Shown here piece by piece: positions 41,372 to 50,693 of a stretch of 64,000 nt of DNA. Both the position numbers and the translations under genes were made by a program. The notes under the pieces were generated by a model, which was not told the DNA's origin, searched no databases, and was given only the letters and a program-made list of their open reading frames with translations. Source of the DNA: Terrabacter sp. Root181 (GTDB lineage: Bacteria > Actinomycetota > Actinomycetes > Actinomycetales > Dermatophilaceae); contig NZ_LMHU01000011.1 in assembly GCF_001428505.1 (NCBI RefSeq), forward strand, positions 128,822 through 192,821, written 5' to 3'. Position 1 is the stretch's first letter, and each line of letters begins with the position of its first letter.

Positions 41372-42492
41372 GCGCGGGCCTCCTCGGGCTGGTCCTGCTG
41401 GTTGGTTGGGTCGGTCGTGGTGGGTGGGCGGTCGACGCCGCTCTCGGCGGCGAGGGTGAGGAGGGCGTCCCACGTCGCGCGCGCCAGGCGTATGCCGTCG
41501 CGTTCGTTCGTGGCACGGTTGCGGTCCTCGAGCTCGCCGGGGACGAGGATCGCGTCGGACCACGCCGCGAGCTCATCGGACCGGGTCTCGTCGACGAGCT
41601 GCTCCATGCGAGAGGCGAACTCGGCCGGTTCACCGGTGGCCGCGGGGTCGATCACGATGAGCAGGTGACCGGCTCCGCTGCGTCGCTGCGGGTCGTAGGG
41701 GCCGACCACGGAGTCGCCGAAGGCGCTGCCTGTCAGGACCCCCGCGAGGACGTCCATCATGAAGGAGATGACGTAGCCCTTCGCCCCGGCCATCGGCTGG
41801 ATGAGGCCGGCGATGGCGGCCGCAGGGTCGGTGGTGGGCGTGCCGTCGGCGGCCGCGGCCCAGCCCTCGGGGATCGGCTCGCCACGCTCCGCCGCGAGGT
41901 AGACCTTGCCGCGTGCGACGGCGGTGTTGGCGAGGTCCATGACGACGACGCCGTGCCGTCCGGCGGGGGCGGCGATGGACCAGGGGTTGGTGCCGATGCT
42001 CTTGCGACGCCCGCCCCACGGGGCCATGGCCGGGCTGGCGTTCGTGACCAGGATGGCGACGCAACCCGCCTCGGCGGCGGCCCGGGTGAAGTAGGCGGCC
42101 GTGCCGAAGTGGCCGGAGTTGCGCACCGCGATGCCGGCGATGCCGTGCTGCCGCGCCCGTTCGACGCCGAGCTTGACGGCGCGTTGGGCCACCACCTGCC
42201 CGATGCCGTCGCGCCCGTCGAGGACGACGACCGCGCCGTTGTCGGTGACCGGCTCCACGAGCGTGACCGCGGCCATCGCGCCCGAGTCCAAGCGGGCGGC
42301 ATACCAAGGCAGCCGGAGGACCCCGTGCGAGGCGTGACCCCACAGCTCCGCGGTGACGAGCGTGTCGGCGAGCAGCGCCGCGTCGGGCTCGGGGACGCCC
42401 CGACGCGTGAGCAGCGCCGTGACGAAGGCGCCCAGGTCTGCGGCCGAGAGGACGACGGTCGGCTCGGCCGCCTGGGGCTGTTGCTCGGTCAT
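41368..42492 (-). CDS. Ldh family oxidoreductase (malate/L-lactate dehydrogenase type 2)
   Basis: 374 residues of the NAD(P)-dependent Ldh2 family, which includes ureidoglycolate, sulfolactate, diketogulonate and malate dehydrogenases. Typical segments: ELWGHASHGVLRLPWYAARL, AVRNSGHFGTAAYFTRAA, NASPAMAPWGG and IGTNPWSIAAPA. The specific 2-hydroxy/2-keto acid is not readable. First gene of the operon. ATG at 42492 follows GAAGGAG; the frame upstream crosses the regulatory region. It probably oxidises a hydroxy acid to its keto form in the first step of the pathway. Confidence 0.9.
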   Translation of the reverse strand: MTEQQPQAAEPTVVLSAADLGAFVTALLTRRGVPEPDAALLADTLVTAELWGHASHGVLRLPWYAARLDSGAMAAVTLVEPVTDNGAVVVLDGRDGIGQVVAQRAVKLGVERARQHGIAGIAVRNSGHFGTAAYFTRAAAEAGCVAILVTNASPAMAPWGGRRKSIGTNPWSIAAPAGRHGVVVMDLANTAVARGKVYLAAERGEPIPEGWAAAADGTPTTDPAAAIAGLIQPMAGAKGYVISFMMDVLAGVLTGSAFGDSVVGPYDPQRRSGAGHLLIVIDPAATGEPAEFASRMEQLVDETRSDELAAWSDAILVPGELEDRNRATNERDGIRLARATWDALLTLAAESGVDRPPTTTDPTNQQDQPEEARA

Positions 42493-42539
42493 GCCTGCTC
42501 CTTCGTGGCGGCCGGTCGTGGAAGACTGGGAGCATGGAA

Positions 42540-42561
42540 GCATACTTGTATACATGTGTGC
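42540..42561. promoter_or_regulatory. operator-like palindrome for the GntR regulator
   Basis: A 22-bp imperfect palindrome GCATACTTGTA|TACATGTGTGC (9 of 11 positions paired) with core TGTATACA, midway between the ldh and gntR starts. FadR-subfamily regulators often bind TTGTATACAA-like sites, and this AT-rich block stands out in the GC-rich background. Confidence 0.6.
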
Positions 42562-42577
42562 AACGACAGGTCGTGGC

Positions 42578-43237
42578 ATGGAACGGATGAGGCGCGCCTC
42601 GGGGGGACAGCTGGTCTACGCCGAGCTGCGCCGCCGCATCCTCAGTCTCGAGCTCGAGCCCGGCCAGCGGCTCTACGAGCCCGAGCTCGCGACCGCGCTG
42701 CAGGTCAGCCGCACGCCGCTGCGTGAGGCGCTGCGCCTGCTCCTCGCCGAGGACCTCGTCGACCAGCTGCCGACGGGCGGGATGGTCGTGCGCCCGCTCA
42801 CCGCGAGCGACATCGAGGAGCTCTACGGTGTGCGCGCCGCGCTCGAGGGGCTCATGACGGGGGAGGCCGCGCGGCGGCTCACCGACGACGACGCCGCGGC
42901 GCTGCGACGGCTGCTCGACCGCAACGAGCGCCTCGTCGGCAACGCCGACGACGCCATGCGCGCCGGCCACGACCTGCACCTGCGCATCGCGGGCATCGCC
43001 GGGCACGGTTGGGCGAGCAGGCTGCACGCGCAGGTCGACGGCCACATGTCGCGCTACCGGCCGTTCACCAACGAGAGCCAGGCGCGACGCACCGCTGCAC
43101 TGCAGGAGCATGGGGAGATCGTCGCCGCGCTCACGGAACGTGACCCGGACGAGGCGCGCCGCCGCGCCGAGTCGCACGTGCTCGCCGCCCGCGACGTGGC
43201 CCTCGACGCGATCGGAACCCGCCTCGACGCCCGCTGA
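42578..43237 (+). CDS. GntR family transcriptional regulator (FadR/FCD subfamily)
   Basis: 219 residues. An N-terminal winged helix (YAELRRRILSLELEPGQRLYEPELATALQVSRTPLREALRLLLAEDLV) and a C-terminal FCD ligand-binding bundle (VRAALEGLMTGEAARRLTDDDAAAL, with His residues in HDLHLRIAGIAGH and QEHGEIVAAL that bind a metal in this fold). Such proteins usually repress the adjacent catabolic operon until a carboxylic acid binds. It is divergent from ldh with a palindrome between. An ATG at 42554 overlaps the operator; 42578 is chosen, though no good SD is seen. Confidence 0.9.
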   Translation: MERMRRASGGQLVYAELRRRILSLELEPGQRLYEPELATALQVSRTPLREALRLLLAEDLVDQLPTGGMVVRPLTASDIEELYGVRAALEGLMTGEAARRLTDDDAAALRRLLDRNERLVGNADDAMRAGHDLHLRIAGIAGHGWASRLHAQVDGHMSRYRPFTNESQARRTAALQEHGEIVAALTERDPDEARRRAESHVLAARDVALDAIGTRLDAR

Positions 43238-43276
43238 CCGGCGAAAGGCCAGAGCTCGCGGGGTGGGTGACGCTGG

Positions 43277-43972
43277 TCAGCGGCTGCGGACGCGGTAGCG
43301 GCGCTCGGGGCGACCGGCCGCGCCGTAGCGCGGGGGAAGCAGCTCCGCCGCCCCGGTCTCGACGAGGTGGTCGAGGTAACGCCGGGTGCTGCTGCGCGAC
43401 AACCCGGTCGCGTCGGCGCACTCCATCGCGGACATGCCGTCCGCATCCCCGTCGACGCCCCGCAACGCCGTCTCGACGACCTCGACCGTCTCCGGGCTGA
43501 TGCTCTTCGGGAGTCGGCGCGCCTGGCCGGACTGCGCCCGGAAGGCCCGGTCGACGTCGTCCTGGCGCATCTCGGCGGCCTCGTCGAGGTCGCGCAGCTC
43601 GGCGCGGTGGTCGCTGAACTCGACGAGCCGCTGACGCAGCGAGTCGATCTCGAAGGGCTTGACGAGGTAGTGGAAGACCCCGCCGTGCAGGGCGCGCCGG
43701 ATCGACTCGATGTCCCGGGCGGCGCTGATGACGATGACGTCGACCTGCCCCGGCGCGCGCTCGCGGAGGCGGCGCAGCACGTCGAGTCCGCTCATGTCGG
43801 GCAGGTAGACGTCGAGCAGGACGAGGTCGGGGTGCAGGGTGCGCACCGCCTCGAGCGCGGCCGCCGCCGAGTGCACGACGCCGACGACCTGGTAGCCGGG
43901 CTGGCGCGCCACGACGCTCGAGTGCACCTTGGCCACCATGAAGTCGTCGTCGACGACGAGCACCCGGATCAC
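43277..43972 (-). CDS. response regulator, CitB/DcuR type
   Basis: 231 residues. Receiver domain with VVDDDFMVAKVH at 6-17, phospho-acceptor Asp in LVLLDVYLPDMSG, Thr/Ser switch VIVISAARD, and Lys in YLVKPFEI. The C-terminal part after an amphipathic linker carries a helix-turn-helix (SAMECADATGLSRSSTRRYLDHLV) of the CitB kind. It should activate the tctCBA operon in response to a tri- or dicarboxylate. GTGA overlap with the kinase gene. Confidence 0.92.
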   Translation of the reverse strand: MIRVLVVDDDFMVAKVHSSVVARQPGYQVVGVVHSAAAALEAVRTLHPDLVLLDVYLPDMSGLDVLRRLRERAPGQVDVIVISAARDIESIRRALHGGVFHYLVKPFEIDSLRQRLVEFSDHRAELRDLDEAAEMRQDDVDRAFRAQSGQARRLPKSISPETVEVVETALRGVDGDADGMSAMECADATGLSRSSTRRYLDHLVETGAAELLPPRYGAAGRPERRYRVRSR

Positions 43973-45597
43973 GGGCTCACCGCCGTGCGGTCGAGGGGCA
44001 GGGTCGCGACGAAGACTGCTCCGTCGTCGTCGGTGACCGTGACGTCGCCGCCGCGCTTGCGGCAGATGACCCGCACGAGGGCCAGGCCGATGCCGCGACG
44101 GCCGCCCGGGCCGGCGTCCTTGGTGCTGACGCCGGTGCGGAAGACGCGGTTGCCGAGGTCGCTGGCGATCCCGGGACCCTGGTCGCGCACGGTGATCCGC
44201 AGCTCGGCGTCGGACTGGACGATCTCGACGGTGACGATCGGGTCCGGGGTGTCGGCGGAGGCGTCGAGGGCGTTGTCGATGAGGTTGCCGAGCACGGTGT
44301 TGACGTCGGTGGCGAGCTGCTCGTCGAGGCGGTCGACCCTCGTCGTGTCGGCGAGGACCAGCTCGACGTCGCGCTCGTCGGCCTGGCTCGACTTCGCGAT
44401 GAGCAGGGCGGTGACCGCCGGGTCGGCCACGTGGGCGGCGATGCCGCCGGTGAGCCTGGTCTGGCTGGCGTTGAGGTGCCGCACGTAGCGCAGGGCGTCG
44501 TCGTACTCCCCGAGCTCGATGAGCCCGCTCACCACGTGCATCCGGTTGCTGAACTCGTGGGCCTGCGCGCGGAGCGTGTCGGTGGTGTCGCGCGTGACGT
44601 CGAGCTCGCGCTGCAGCTCGAGCATCTCGGTGCGGTCACGCAGCGTCACCACCCAGCCGATGTGCCGCCCGCGGCTGAGCACCGGCATGCGGTTCAGGGT
44701 GAGCACCCTTCCGCGGTAAGGGATGACGCGGTCGGTGGCGGAGTCCGGATCGTCGAAGACCTCCGCGAGCCGGCCGCTCGCGTCGATCTCGGAGATGTGC
44801 CGTCCCGTGGACGCGAGCGGGATCCCGAGGAGGTGCGCCGCCTCGTCGTTGACCATCGACACCCGGCGGTCGAGCCCGACGGCGAGCATGCCCTCCTTGA
44901 TGCCGTGCAGGATGGCCTCGCGCTGCTCGACGAGGCCGGTGATCTCGCGCGGCTCGAGGCCGAGCGTCTGGCGCTTGACCCGCCGCGACAGCAGGAGCGA
45001 GCCGATGACGCCGAGGGCGGTCGCGATGCCGAGGTAGGTGAGCAGGTTGGGCATCACGGCGGACAGGTTCTCGGTCACGGTCGGGTAGGCGCGGGTCACG
45101 ACGACGGCGCCGTCCGTGGCGAGCGTCTTCTCGTTGATGACGGGCGCCGTCGCCATCGCGTCGCCGGTCTCGTCCTCGACGCCCGTCCACGCCCGGCCGA
45201 AGTAGTCGGGCTGTGCCTGGAGGCGGACGATGCGGTTCGTCGGCAGCGGGTCGGTCGAGACGACGACGCGCCGGTCGCCCTTGACGACCATGACCTTCGT
45301 CGAGCCGGAGAACGAGCGCCCCGACTCCGCGATGCCCTGGGCCTGCCGCACGAACCGCTCGGTCTCGGTGGTCGACGGCGCGAGCGCACTGTGCACGCCC
45401 GCCGTGGCCGCGAGGTTCTCGGCGATCGCCAGGGCGCGTCGGCCCTCCGTGTCGCGCGCGCGGGCATCGGACTGGGCGAGCGAGACGAGGGCGACACCGA
45501 CGAGCACGACGCACATGATCGCGAGCTGCATGGCGAGCATCCGGCCGGCCAGGGTCCACCTGGGCAGCCGCAGCCGGGACCGCCACGCCGCGCTCAT
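43969..45597 (-). CDS. sensor histidine kinase, CitA/DcuS type
   Basis: 542 residues: membrane helix near 15-40, an extracytoplasmic sCache-like sensor domain to about 180, a second helix (LLTYLGIATALGVIGSLLL), a PAS domain (ILHGIKEGMLAVGLDRRVSMVNDEA), the DHp helix with HEFSNRMHVVSGLIELG (phospho-His), and the ATPase with GNLIDNALDAS (N box) and DQGPGI, GRRGIGLALV (G boxes). CitA-type kinases sense citrate or C4-dicarboxylates outside the cell. Leaderless -10 (CACAAT) 6 bases from the ATG. Divergent from tctC. Confidence 0.93.
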   Translation of the reverse strand: MSAAWRSRLRLPRWTLAGRMLAMQLAIMCVVLVGVALVSLAQSDARARDTEGRRALAIAENLAATAGVHSALAPSTTETERFVRQAQGIAESGRSFSGSTKVMVVKGDRRVVVSTDPLPTNRIVRLQAQPDYFGRAWTGVEDETGDAMATAPVINEKTLATDGAVVVTRAYPTVTENLSAVMPNLLTYLGIATALGVIGSLLLSRRVKRQTLGLEPREITGLVEQREAILHGIKEGMLAVGLDRRVSMVNDEAAHLLGIPLASTGRHISEIDASGRLAEVFDDPDSATDRVIPYRGRVLTLNRMPVLSRGRHIGWVVTLRDRTEMLELQRELDVTRDTTDTLRAQAHEFSNRMHVVSGLIELGEYDDALRYVRHLNASQTRLTGGIAAHVADPAVTALLIAKSSQADERDVELVLADTTRVDRLDEQLATDVNTVLGNLIDNALDASADTPDPIVTVEIVQSDAELRITVRDQGPGIASDLGNRVFRTGVSTKDAGPGGRRGIGLALVRVICRKRGGDVTVTDDDGAVFVATLPLDRTAVSP

Positions 45598-45603
45598 GAG
45601 GCC

Positions 45604-45609
45604 ATTGTG
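45604..45609 (-). promoter_or_regulatory. -10 element of the kinase gene
   Basis: CACAAT on the minus strand 6 bases before the kinase ATG at 45597. Confidence 0.4.
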
Positions 45610-45689
45610 GCGACCCCCGTCCACGAGTCCAACGAGCGCCTGAGCAGAATGAACAAAATGGAGTTTGCGCTCCTAACGGTGACAGGGCC

Positions 45690-45718
45690 GTATGCCGTCG
45701 CGAGGCTTGCGGGCATAC
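45690..45718. repeat. inverted GTATGCC motif pair upstream of tctC
   Basis: GTATGCC (45690) and GGCATAC (45712) face each other across 15 bases, forming a short hairpin about 45 bases before tctC. It lies in the 166-base promoter region between the kinase and transporter genes. Confidence 0.6.
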
Positions 45719-45763
45719 CCCCGGGACCTGTGTGTCCCGACCTGTCAGACAAAGGAGTCTCCT

Positions 45764-46777
45764 GTGCGATTCAGCACCCAGCTCAAGGTCGGCTCGGCCC
45801 TCCTGGCCGCCGGTCTCGCCCTGTCCGCCTGCGGCGTGAGCGCCGACGAGGGCACCTCTGGTGGGAGCTCGGGCGCGGCCGCCGGTCCCGTCAAGGGTCT
45901 GCGCATCCTCGTCCCCAACTCGCCCGGCAGCGGCTACGACACGACGGCCCGCGCGGCGGCGAAGGCCATGCAGGACGCCGGCCTCGCGAGCACCATCGAG
46001 GTGTTCAACTCCGCCGGCGCCGGTGGCACCGTCGGCCTCCAGCGCCTCGTCAACGAGAAGGGGCAGGACGACATCCTCATGCAGATGGGGCTCGGCGTCG
46101 TCGGGGCCGTCTACACGAACAAGTCCAAGGCCACGCTCAACGAGACCGTGCCGATCGCGAAGCTCATCGAGGAGTCCGAGGCCATCGTCGTCCCGGCCGG
46201 CTCGCCCTACACGACGCTCGACCAGCTCGTCGCTGCGTGGAAGGCCGACCCGGGCAAGGTGCCCGTCGGCGGCGCCTCCAACGCCGGTGGGCCCGACCAC
46301 CTCACCCCGATGCTGCTCGCCAAGGCCGTCGGTATCACCCCCAAGGACGTCAACTACGTCGCCTACGACGGCGGTGGCGATCTGCTGACCGGCATCCTCG
46401 GCAAGAAGGTCGCCTTCGCCGCGACCGGCGTCAGCGAGGTGGCCGAGCAGGCCAAGAACGGTGACGTCAAGATCCTCGCCGTGACGAGCGCGAAGCCGGT
46501 CGCGGGTGTCGACGCGCCGACCCTCAAGGACCTCGGCGTCGACATGGAGTTCTCGAACTGGCGTGGCATCGTCGGCCCTCCCGGACTCTCCGCCGAGAAG
46601 ACCGCGCAGTACATCGACCTCGTGACCAAGATGCACGGGTCCGAGCAGTGGAAGAAGACGCTCGCCGACCAGGGCTGGACCGACTCGTTCCAGACCGGTG
46701 AAGAGTTCAAGACGTTCCTGGCGGCCCAGAACGAGAGCGTCGCGGGCGTCCTCAAGGAACTCGGCCTGACGTCATGA
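45764..46777 (+). CDS. tctC: tripartite tricarboxylate transporter substrate-binding lipoprotein TctC
   Basis: 337 residues. A lipoprotein signal peptide ends at LSAC (Cys near residue 24), followed by a Gly/Ser linker and the TctC/Bug fold: LVPNSPGSGYDTTARAAAKAM, VGLQRLVNEKG, GGASNAGGPDHLTPMLLAKA and NWRGIVGPPGLS. TctC binds a carboxylate (citrate or related) outside the cell. GTG start with AAAGGAG. First gene of tctCBA-usp. Confidence 0.93.
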   Translation: MRFSTQLKVGSALLAAGLALSACGVSADEGTSGGSSGAAAGPVKGLRILVPNSPGSGYDTTARAAAKAMQDAGLASTIEVFNSAGAGGTVGLQRLVNEKGQDDILMQMGLGVVGAVYTNKSKATLNETVPIAKLIEESEAIVVPAGSPYTTLDQLVAAWKADPGKVPVGGASNAGGPDHLTPMLLAKAVGITPKDVNYVAYDGGGDLLTGILGKKVAFAATGVSEVAEQAKNGDVKILAVTSAKPVAGVDAPTLKDLGVDMEFSNWRGIVGPPGLSAEKTAQYIDLVTKMHGSEQWKKTLADQGWTDSFQTGEEFKTFLAAQNESVAGVLKELGLTS

Positions 46778-47391
46778 CTCCCGCGAACGGTTCGACGGGT
46801 CCGGCGGCGCCTGAGGTGCCGCCGGGCCGGGCCACCGGCGGCGTAGCCGGGCCGGCCGGGCCGGGCGGATCTGATCGCCTTCCGGACTCGACCCGTGACG
46901 CCTCCGCGAAGAAGGACTACTCGGAGTACGGCGTTGCCGTGCTGCTCCTCGCCCTGGGCATCTGGGCGATCGTCGACGCCGTGGGTCTCGCCGACGCCTC
47001 GACGGCCCGCGGCCCCATCGGGCCCAAGACCGTCCCGATCGCCGTCGGTCTGCTGCTCGTGGCGATGGCGATCCTGCTCGTCATCGACGTCGCCCGTGGC
47101 GGTCGTGGCGAGCAGGAGGGCGGCGAGGACGTCGACCTCTCGCACGGCAGCGACTGGCGCACCATCGGCCTGCTCGCCGGCGCCTTCGCCGCGAACGCGC
47201 TGCTCATCGAGCGCGTCGGGTGGCCCCTCTCGGGGGCCATCCTCTTCTTCGGCACGACGTACGCGCTGGGCAGCCGCAGCTACATCCGCAACGTCATCAT
47301 CTCCGTCATCATGTCGGTCGGCACCTGGTACCTCTTCTACGCCGGCCTCGGCATCAAGCTGCCCGCCGGGCTCCTGAAGGGAATCCTCTGA
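46774..47391 (+). CDS. tctB: tripartite tricarboxylate transporter small membrane subunit TctB
   Basis: 205 residues; after a Pro/Gly-rich N-terminus of about 50 residues there are four or five membrane helices ([40 protein letters not shown], and two or three near the C-terminus) as in DUF1468/TctB. The long polar N-terminus is more than the family average and may be partly a late start, but the ATG overlaps the tctC stop (ATGA). Confidence 0.9.
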   Translation: MTPANGSTGPAAPEVPPGRATGGVAGPAGPGGSDRLPDSTRDASAKKDYSEYGVAVLLLALGIWAIVDAVGLADASTARGPIGPKTVPIAVGLLLVAMAILLVIDVARGGRGEQEGGEDVDLSHGSDWRTIGLLAGAFAANALLIERVGWPLSGAILFFGTTYALGSRSYIRNVIISVIMSVGTWYLFYAGLGIKLPAGLLKGIL

Positions 47392-48959
47392 TGGACGGAA
47401 TCAACTCGCTCATCGAGGGGTTCGCCACCGCGCTGACTCCGATCAACCTGCTGTACGCGTTCCTCGGCGTGCTCCTCGGCACCGCGATCGGCGTGCTCCC
47501 GGGCATCGGTCCGGCCATGACGATCGCACTGCTCCTGCCCCTGACCTACACCCTCGAGCCGACCCAAGCGTTCATCATGTTCGCCGGCATCTACTACGGC
47601 GGCATGTACGGCGGGTCGACGACGTCGATCCTGCTGAACACGCCCGGTGAGAGCGCGTCGGTGATCACCGCCATCGAGGGCAACCTCATGGCCAAGAAGG
47701 GCCGTGGGGCAGCGGCGCTCGCGACGGCGGCCATAGGCTCCTTCATCGCCGGCACGATCGGCACGCTCGGCCTGGCGCTGCTCGCCCCCGTCATCGTCGA
47801 TCTCGCCGTGCAGATGGGCGCCCCCGACTACTTCGCCGTCATGGTGCTCGCGTTCGTCGCCGTGACGACGGTGCTCGGCTCGTCGAAGATCCGTGGGTTC
47901 GCCTCCCTCGGCATCGGCCTGCTCATCGGCACCATCGGCATCGACCCGACCTCGGGCCAGCAGCGACTGACGCTCGGCATCCCCGAGCTCGCCGACGGGA
48001 TCGATGTCGTCGTCGTGGCGGTCGGCCTGTTCGCCGTGGGTGAGGCCCTCTGGGTGGCCGCCCACCTGCGGCGGTCGTCGCTCGACATCGTCCACGTCGA
48101 CGGTGCCCGGATGACGCGTGACGACTGGCGTCGCTCGTGGAAGCCGTGGCTGCGTGGCACCGCCATCGGCTTCCCGTTCGGTGCCATTCCCGCCGGCGGC
48201 GCCGAGATCCCGACCTTCCTGTCGTACGCGACGGAGAAGAAGCTGGCCAAGAACCCGGAGGACTTCGGCAAGGGCGCCATCGAGGGTGTTGCCGGTCCGG
48301 AGGCGACGAACAACGCCTCGGCCGCCGGTGGGCTCGTGCCGCTGCTCACGCTTGGCATCCCGACGACGGCCACGGCGGCCGTCATGCTCGGCGCCTTCCA
48401 GGGCTACGGCATCCAGCCGGGTCCCCGTCTGCTCGACACACAGCCGGAGCTCGTGTGGGGCCTCATCGCGAGCCTCTTCATCGGCAACGCGATCCTGCTC
48501 GGCCTCAACCTGCCCCTCGCGACCGTCTGGGCCCGGCTGCTGCGCATCCCGCGTCCGTACCTCTACGCCGGCATCCTCTTCTTCGCCAGCATCGGCGCGT
48601 ACGCCGCGAACAACTCGACGTTCGACCTCTGGCTCCTGCTCATCATCGGTGTGCTCGGCTTCTTCATGCGCCGCTACGGCCTGCCCATCGTGCCGGCGAT
48701 CATCGGCATCATTCTCGGGCCGGTCGCCGAGGAGCAGATGCGTCGCGCGCTGCAGATCAGCGACGGTGAGCTCAGTGGGCTCTACAACACGGCGTTCTCG
48801 CAGATCGTCTACGTCATCATCGCGCTGCTGCTCGTCGGGCCGCCGATCGCGCGCCTGGTGCGCAACCGCCGTGGCGGCAAGGGGACCGGTTCCGGTCCCG
48901 ACGCCGGCCACGACGCCCTGGCCGGGGCGCACGCCCACGCCAACGCGGAAGGAGTGTGA
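47391..48959 (+). CDS. tctA: tripartite tricarboxylate transporter large membrane subunit TctA
   Basis: 522 residues, about 12 membrane helices. Family motifs: [24 protein letters not shown] near 28-51, [24 protein letters not shown] near 63-86, and the inverted repeat equivalent [30 protein letters not shown] near 300-325. The sodium- or proton-coupled pore of the transporter. The start overlaps the tctB stop (TGATG). The C-terminal His-containing tail ([15 protein letters not shown]) is an extra. Confidence 0.95.
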   Translation: MDGINSLIEGFATALTPINLLYAFLGVLLGTAIGVLPGIGPAMTIALLLPLTYTLEPTQAFIMFAGIYYGGMYGGSTTSILLNTPGESASVITAIEGNLMAKKGRGAAALATAAIGSFIAGTIGTLGLALLAPVIVDLAVQMGAPDYFAVMVLAFVAVTTVLGSSKIRGFASLGIGLLIGTIGIDPTSGQQRLTLGIPELADGIDVVVVAVGLFAVGEALWVAAHLRRSSLDIVHVDGARMTRDDWRRSWKPWLRGTAIGFPFGAIPAGGAEIPTFLSYATEKKLAKNPEDFGKGAIEGVAGPEATNNASAAGGLVPLLTLGIPTTATAAVMLGAFQGYGIQPGPRLLDTQPELVWGLIASLFIGNAILLGLNLPLATVWARLLRIPRPYLYAGILFFASIGAYAANNSTFDLWLLLIIGVLGFFMRRYGLPIVPAIIGIILGPVAEEQMRRALQISDGELSGLYNTAFSQIVYVIIALLLVGPPIARLVRNRRGGKGTGSGPDAGHDALAGAHAHANAEGV

Positions 48960-48961
48960 CC

Positions 48962-49360
48962 ATGCCGATCGTCGTCGGGTACATCCCGTCACCGGCCGGG
49001 CACGCCGCCCTCACCACGGCCATCGCCGAAGCTCGCCTCCGCGGCTCCCGGCTCGTCGTGGTCAACGCGAGCCGCGGGGACGCGCTCGTGGACCGGCGCC
49101 ACTCCTCGGCCGAGGACTGGCAGTCGGTGCGGGACCAGCTCGGTGAGTCCGGGGTCGAGCACGAGGTGCTGCAGCAGGTCGAGGCGAAGGACCCGGCCGA
49201 CCAGATCCTCGAGGTCGCCCAGCAGACCAACGCCGAGCTGATCGTCGTGGGCCTGCGCCGGCGCACACCGGTGGGCAAGCTCATCATGGGCAGCCAGGCC
49301 CAGCAGATCCTCCTCGACGCGGACTGCCCCGTGCTGGCGGTGAAGGCGGATCCATCCTGA
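48962..49360 (+). CDS. universal stress protein (UspA family)
   Basis: 132 residues of a single Usp domain: IVVGYIPSPAGHAALTTAI at the start, VVNASRG, and the ATP-binding-type end GLRRRTPVGKLIMGSQAQQILLDADCPVLAV (the G-2x-G-9x-G-S/T motif appears as GLRRRTPVGKLIMGS). Fourth gene of the tct operon; AAGGAG lies 8 bases upstream and the tctA stop 2 bases upstream. Usp genes in TRAP and TTT transporter operons are known (TeaD with TeaABC) and can control transport. Confidence 0.9.
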   Translation: MPIVVGYIPSPAGHAALTTAIAEARLRGSRLVVVNASRGDALVDRRHSSAEDWQSVRDQLGESGVEHEVLQQVEAKDPADQILEVAQQTNAELIVVGLRRRTPVGKLIMGSQAQQILLDADCPVLAVKADPS

Positions 49361-49378
49361 GGGCAAGCCTTTTCGCCC

Positions 49379-49426
49379 GTATGCCGTGAGGCCCCGTTCC
49401 GTCCGGAACGGGGCCTCACGGCATAC
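49379..49426. terminator. long perfect terminator hairpin built from two GTATGCC motifs
   Basis: Perfect 23-base arms (49379-49401 and 49404-49426) with a 2-base loop, outermost bases GTATGCCGT and inverse. It lies between the tct operon and the convergent surface-protein remnant, and can end transcription both ways. Confidence 0.9.
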
Positions 49427-49440
49427 CCAGGCAGGCGCAG

Positions 49441-50466
49441 TCAGCGCACGGTGACCCTCCGTAGGGCGCTGCCCGAGCCGACGTAGGTGCCCGACCCCCG
49501 GTAGACCCACATGTAGTCGACCGACGCCGTGGGCGCGTGCGCATAGGACGCCATGCCCGTGGAGCTCGACGTACGCGTCGCCGTGAGGTTCCACGCCGTC
49601 GATCCGACCCTGCGCCAGTAGAGCTGCACCGGGACGCCGGCGATGGCGCCGCCGGTGTCGCGACGGGTCAGCTTGCTGCTCACCGTGACCGTGCGGCCCT
49701 TCGTCAGCGACGTGACGGTGGAGCCGATGGTCTCGGCCGTGCCGACGAGCCGCGCCGACGAGGCCACGCTGTAGCGGCCCGACCGGTCCTTGACCCAGAT
49801 CCGGAAGCTGTACGTCGTGCCCTGGGCGAGGTTGACCTTCGTGCTGAGGGCCGTGCCCGAGTAGACGGCGGTTCCGGTCGTCGGGCTGGACGGCGGGGTG
49901 GATCCCGTCGCCATCCGGATGACGTAGCGGTCCAGGTCGTTGATGGCCGGGGCCGTCCACGTCAGCGTCGCGGCGCGCAGGGCGCCCGCCGCCTTGAACG
50001 CCCCGACGCCCTTGGGCGCCACGTCGACGGTGCGGAACGTCGAGGAGTATGCCGTCGTCATCGTCGCGCTCGACGTGTCCTTCACGCCGGCGACCGTCAG
50101 CCGGTAGGGCGCGTTGTCGTAGAGCGGCGTCGTCGGCCTGACCGTCGCGGTCCGCATCACGGCGTCGTAGGTCACGGTCGCGGGGACCGCGGATCCGGTG
50201 CGGCCGTTGAGGATCCGGACCGTAGAGGTCGTGACGCTCGACGGGACGACATCGCGCGCGAACGTCACGGTCGGTGTGTACGTCTGCGTCATCCCCGACC
50301 CGAAGTCGCTGGGCGTCGTGCTCTTCACCCACAGCTGCGCCGTGCCCGAGGTGACACCGTCCGAATGCCGGAGCAGGACGAGGCCGGCACCGTAGTCGGC
50401 CAGCACCACATCGGTCTTGCCGTCGCCCGTCACGTCGCCGACGGCGAGACCGTTGATGTTGTCATG
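49441..50466 (-). pseudogene. 5'-truncated surface protein: FG-GAP end, SbsA-like Ig and FN3 domains
   Basis: The frame is open from 50634, but recognisable protein begins only near 50466. It starts with the tail of one FG-GAP/VCBS repeat (NINGLAVGDVTGDGKTDVVL), then a Big_5/SbsA-like Ig domain (YTPTVTFARDVVPSS, YRLTVAGVKDTSS), a fibronectin III domain (RAATLTWTAPAINDLDRYVI) and a C-terminal Ig-like module. There is no signal peptide; the sequence upstream is unlike protein and contains two GGCATAC motifs. Intact relatives are secreted and have several FG-GAP blades before this. So this is a 5'-deleted remnant, unless translation starts at an unlikely upstream codon such as 50559. Confidence 0.65.
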
Positions 50467-50693
50467 GCAGAGCGCGCGCCCCGGATGTCTCGAACGACCC
50501 GACTTCTGAACACATGTGCACCGGCCCGCGAACCACGCGTCACACGCGTACCGAGGCATACGGCATACGCCATCGGTCGGGGGGCGTACGCCGTGTGCTG
50601 ACGTGGGCGCGAAGGTGGGCGGCCCGCCGACCACAGGGGAAGATCGGCGGGCCGCGTCGCGGGCACCCGGTCGGGTGCGGCTGGTGGGGCCTG

